Assembly (NCBI GenBank): GCA_947167535.1
Contig: CAMVIL010000066.1
Location: 1-6,674, forward strand
Source of the DNA: an uncultured Ruminococcus sp.
GTDB lineage: Bacteria > Bacillota > Clostridia > Oscillospirales > Ruminococcaceae
Direction of reading: 5' to 3'
Length of the DNA: 6,674 nucleotides
In this document: piece after piece, positions 4,689 to 6,674 of the stretch
How positions within the stretch are numbered: the stretch's first letter is position 1
Layout: each line of letters begins with the position of its first letter
Position numbers and translations under genes: made by a program
The notes under the pieces: generated by a model
The model's input: the letters and a program-made list of their open reading frames with translations, nothing else
What the model was told of the DNA's origin: nothing
The model's database searches: none

Positions 4689-6674
4689 ATGAAGTTGAAA
4701 AACAGGCTGATCTCAGCCGCAGCCGGCGCAGTCTTAGCACTGAGCCAGGCAGCTGTCTTTATCCCGTCTGTCCATGCCGCAGACGAGATCAATGACGCTA
4801 TCGCCAATTCTTCCGGCGTCAAGTACGACTTCGCACGGGCATTGCAGTATTCTATGTATTTCTACGATGCGAATATGTGCGGAGATGACGTCGAGGGGAA
4901 CAACAGGTTTGAATGGAGAGGTGACTGTCACACCTACGATGCAAAGGTGCCGCTCCATCCCATCGACAACTGGGAGGGCGTGAACCTCACCTCAGCGCAG
5001 ATCTCCAAGTACAAGGACATCCTTGATCCCGACGGCGACGGATATGTAGATGTGGCCGGCGGATTCCACGATGCGGGCGACCACGTTGAGTTCGGTATGC
5101 CCGAGAACTATGCCGCTTCAACAGTCGGCTGGGGTTATTACGAATTCCGCGATTCTTACATCGATATCGGCGAGCAGGATCACATCGAGACTATTCTCCG
5201 TCACTTCAACGACTACCTCATGAAGTGTACGTTCCTTGACAAGAACGGCGATGTAGTCCTTCACTGCTATCAGGTAGGCGACGGTGACATAGATCATAAG
5301 TTCTGGAATTCTCCCGAAATGGACGAGATGGGCAGATCTGCATTCTTCCTCACCCCCGACAAGCCGCAGACGGATTACGCTGCTTCTGCTGCCGCTTCCC
5401 TCGCTATCAACTACCTGAACTTCAAGGACACCGACAAGAAGTACGCCGAGCAGAACCTCAAGTATGCTAAGGCGCTCTTCAAGTTCGCCATGGATCATCC
5501 CAAGGAGCTCTCCGACAACGCTGACGGTCCTAAGGGCTACTACAAGTCTCAGAAGTGGGAAGACGATTACTGCTGGGCTGCCGCATGGCTCTACAAGATA
5601 ACCGGTGACCATACGTATCTTGAAGAGATCTATCCCAACTACGACTACTATGCAGCTCCCTGCTACGTTCACTGCTGGAACGACGTATGGGGCGGCGTAC
5701 AGTGCGTACTCGGCGAGATCTGCAGAGACACTCCCTTCACCAAGGGCGAATACGTATATCCCGATTTCATCGACGAATTCAAGAAGGCTGCAAACAAGAG
5801 CCCCTATGAGGAAATGAACTGCTGGGCTTCCGTCGAGAAGGCTATCAACACCTACATGACCGGCGGCATCGGCAAGGTAACTCCTCAGGGTTACTGGTGG
5901 CTGGATACATGGGGCAGCGCTCGCTACAACACTGCCGCACAGCTCGTGGCTCTCGTATACACCAAGTACAACGGCGACAAGCCGAACAAGTACAGCGACT
6001 GGGCTAAGGGTCAGATGGAATACCTCATGGGTAACAACGACATCACTTACCTTGAGCGTATAGATGCAAACGCAGAAGCCGAAAAGAACGGCGAGCCCAA
6101 GCCCTGGAGCGAGGACGAGCTCCACGGAAGCAGATGCTTCATCGTAGGCTACAACGAGGATTCCGTAAAGTATCCTCACCACAGAGCAAGCTCGGGTCTT
6201 ACCAAGTGTGAGGATCCCGATCCCCAGAGATATGTTCTCTTCGGCGCGCTTGCAGGCGGTCCCGACAACGCGGACGGACACAGAGACATAACCAAGGACT
6301 GGACCTACAACGAAGTTACCATCGACTACAACGCTGCATTCGTAGGTGCCAGCGCTGCACTTTACAAGTACTACGGCACTTCCGACATGGCTCCCACCAA
6401 GAACTTCCCGCCCAAGCCTACATTCACAGGCTCTAACGGCGAATCCGGAAGCGATACCTGCTGGGTAACTGCCTGCGGTATCGACGACCTCAACGCAGAC
6501 GGTGCAGGTGTCACCAAGGTTTCTCTCTACGTAATGACAGGCTCCACCAAGAAGGTCGAAGACCTTTCGGTACGTTACTACTTCAGCACCAAGGGCATGA
6601 AGAACCCGAGCAACGTCACCGTTTCCGAGCTTTACGATCAGGGACTTATCAAGGCGAGAAGCGTTGAACAGACC
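4689..6674 (+). CDS. Secreted GH9 cellulase with CBM3c-like module, 3' end outside window
   Basis: The frame runs open from ATG 4689 to the right edge (662 codons, no stop). GGAGGAG (4677-4683) stands five bases before the ATG. The enzyme is predicted to hydrolyse beta-1,4-glucan outside the cell by the inverting GH9 mechanism. Residues 1-30 are a signal peptide (basic KLKNR, hydrophobic core, cleavage after VHA). The GH9 domain spans about 44-562: GGFHDAGDHVEFG (124-136) holds catalytic-base region D128 and D131; PHHRASSG (496-503) is the substrate-binding HHR motif; YNEVTIDYNAAFVG (540-553) carries the general acid E542. After the linker NFPPKPTF (572-579), residues about 590-662 resemble a CBM3c (LSVRYYFSTKGM, then VTVSELYDQG). 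CBM3c fused to GH9 typifies 'theme B' processive endoglucanases such as T. fusca Cel9A. The CBM is cut by the window edge; a dockerin or CBM37 may follow. Codon use is strongly biased (AAG, AAC, TAC, GAC), suggesting high expression. Confidence 0.95.
   Translation, partial: MKLKNRLISAAAGAVLALSQAAVFIPSVHAADEINDAIANSSGVKYDFARALQYSMYFYDANMCGDDVEGNNRFEWRGDCHTYDAKVPLHPIDNWEGVNLTSAQISKYKDILDPDGDGYVDVAGGFHDAGDHVEFGMPENYAASTVGWGYYEFRDSYIDIGEQDHIETILRHFNDYLMKCTFLDKNGDVVLHCYQVGDGDIDHKFWNSPEMDEMGRSAFFLTPDKPQTDYAASAAASLAINYLNFKDTDKKYAEQNLKYAKALFKFAMDHPKELSDNADGPKGYYKSQKWEDDYCWAAAWLYKITGDHTYLEEIYPNYDYYAAPCYVHCWNDVWGGVQCVLGEICRDTPFTKGEYVYPDFIDEFKKAANKSPYEEMNCWASVEKAINTYMTGGIGKVTPQGYWWLDTWGSARYNTAAQLVALVYTKYNGDKPNKYSDWAKGQMEYLMGNNDITYLERIDANAEAEKNGEPKPWSEDELHGSRCFIVGYNEDSVKYPHHRASSGLTKCEDPDPQRYVLFGALAGGPDNADGHRDITKDWTYNEVTIDYNAAFVGASAALYKYYGTSDMAPTKNFPPKPTFTGSNGESGSDTCWVTACGIDDLNADGAGVTKVSLYVMTGSTKKVEDLSVRYYFSTKGMKNPSNVTVSELYDQGLIKARSVEQT

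Noticed and set aside
5118..6281. Long open frame on the - strand (387 codons) opposite the cellulase gene
   Set aside because: It lies wholly antisense to the GH9 catalytic domain, has no recognisable motif, and is explained by the strong codon bias of the sense gene, which rarely uses codons that give stops on the other strand.

Overview
The window looks like chromosomal DNA from a cellulolytic, anaerobic, Gram-positive Ruminococcus-like member of the Oscillospiraceae. The reasons are a secreted family 9 cellulase with a CBM3c-type module, a HTH-less LacI-type sensor fused to a GGDEF domain, a PASTA-repeat surface protein, strong purine-rich ribosome binding sites and sigma-A-type promoters. 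Base composition is roughly balanced in the genes and very AT-rich in the promoters. The species (R. albus, R. flavefaciens, R. champanellensis or a relative) cannot be fixed from this sequence.

Layout from left to right. (1) 3-800, + strand: the C-terminal end of a PASTA-repeat protein, probably a PrkC/Stk1-type Ser/Thr kinase, ending in an Ig-like domain and followed by an intrinsic terminator (853-883). (2) 1051-2925, + strand: a 624-residue cytoplasmic protein with a LacI-type sugar-binding-like sensor, a GAF-like middle and an intact GGDEF diguanylate cyclase domain. It has its own extended -10 promoter. (3) 2954-2980: a strong hairpin between convergent genes that can terminate transcription from both sides. 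(4) 2989-4032 and 4113-4424, - strand: a compact arsenic resistance unit, arsR then acr3. It is driven by a consensus promoter whose -35 box lies inside an 18-bp palindrome. A near-identical second palindrome lies between arsR and acr3. (5) 4425-4688: the divergent intergenic region holding the arsR promoter/operator, a 50-bp AT tract and the cellulase promoter. (6) 4689 to the window end, + strand: a secreted GH9 cellulase whose reading frame is open at the right edge, inside its CBM3c-like module.

No gene-free stretch exceeds 300 bases. The two largest are 801-1050 (terminator, promoter) and 4425-4688 (two divergent promoters); both are described below.

How the parts work together: the ars unit is a self-contained arsenite sensing and efflux module. 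The diguanylate cyclase and the GH9 enzyme may both belong to plant-polysaccharide utilisation, the first as a possible intracellular sugar-to-c-di-GMP converter and the second as an extracellular cellulase. They are separate transcription units, so that link is inference. I found no CRISPR array, tRNA, rRNA, insertion sequence or recognisable riboswitch.
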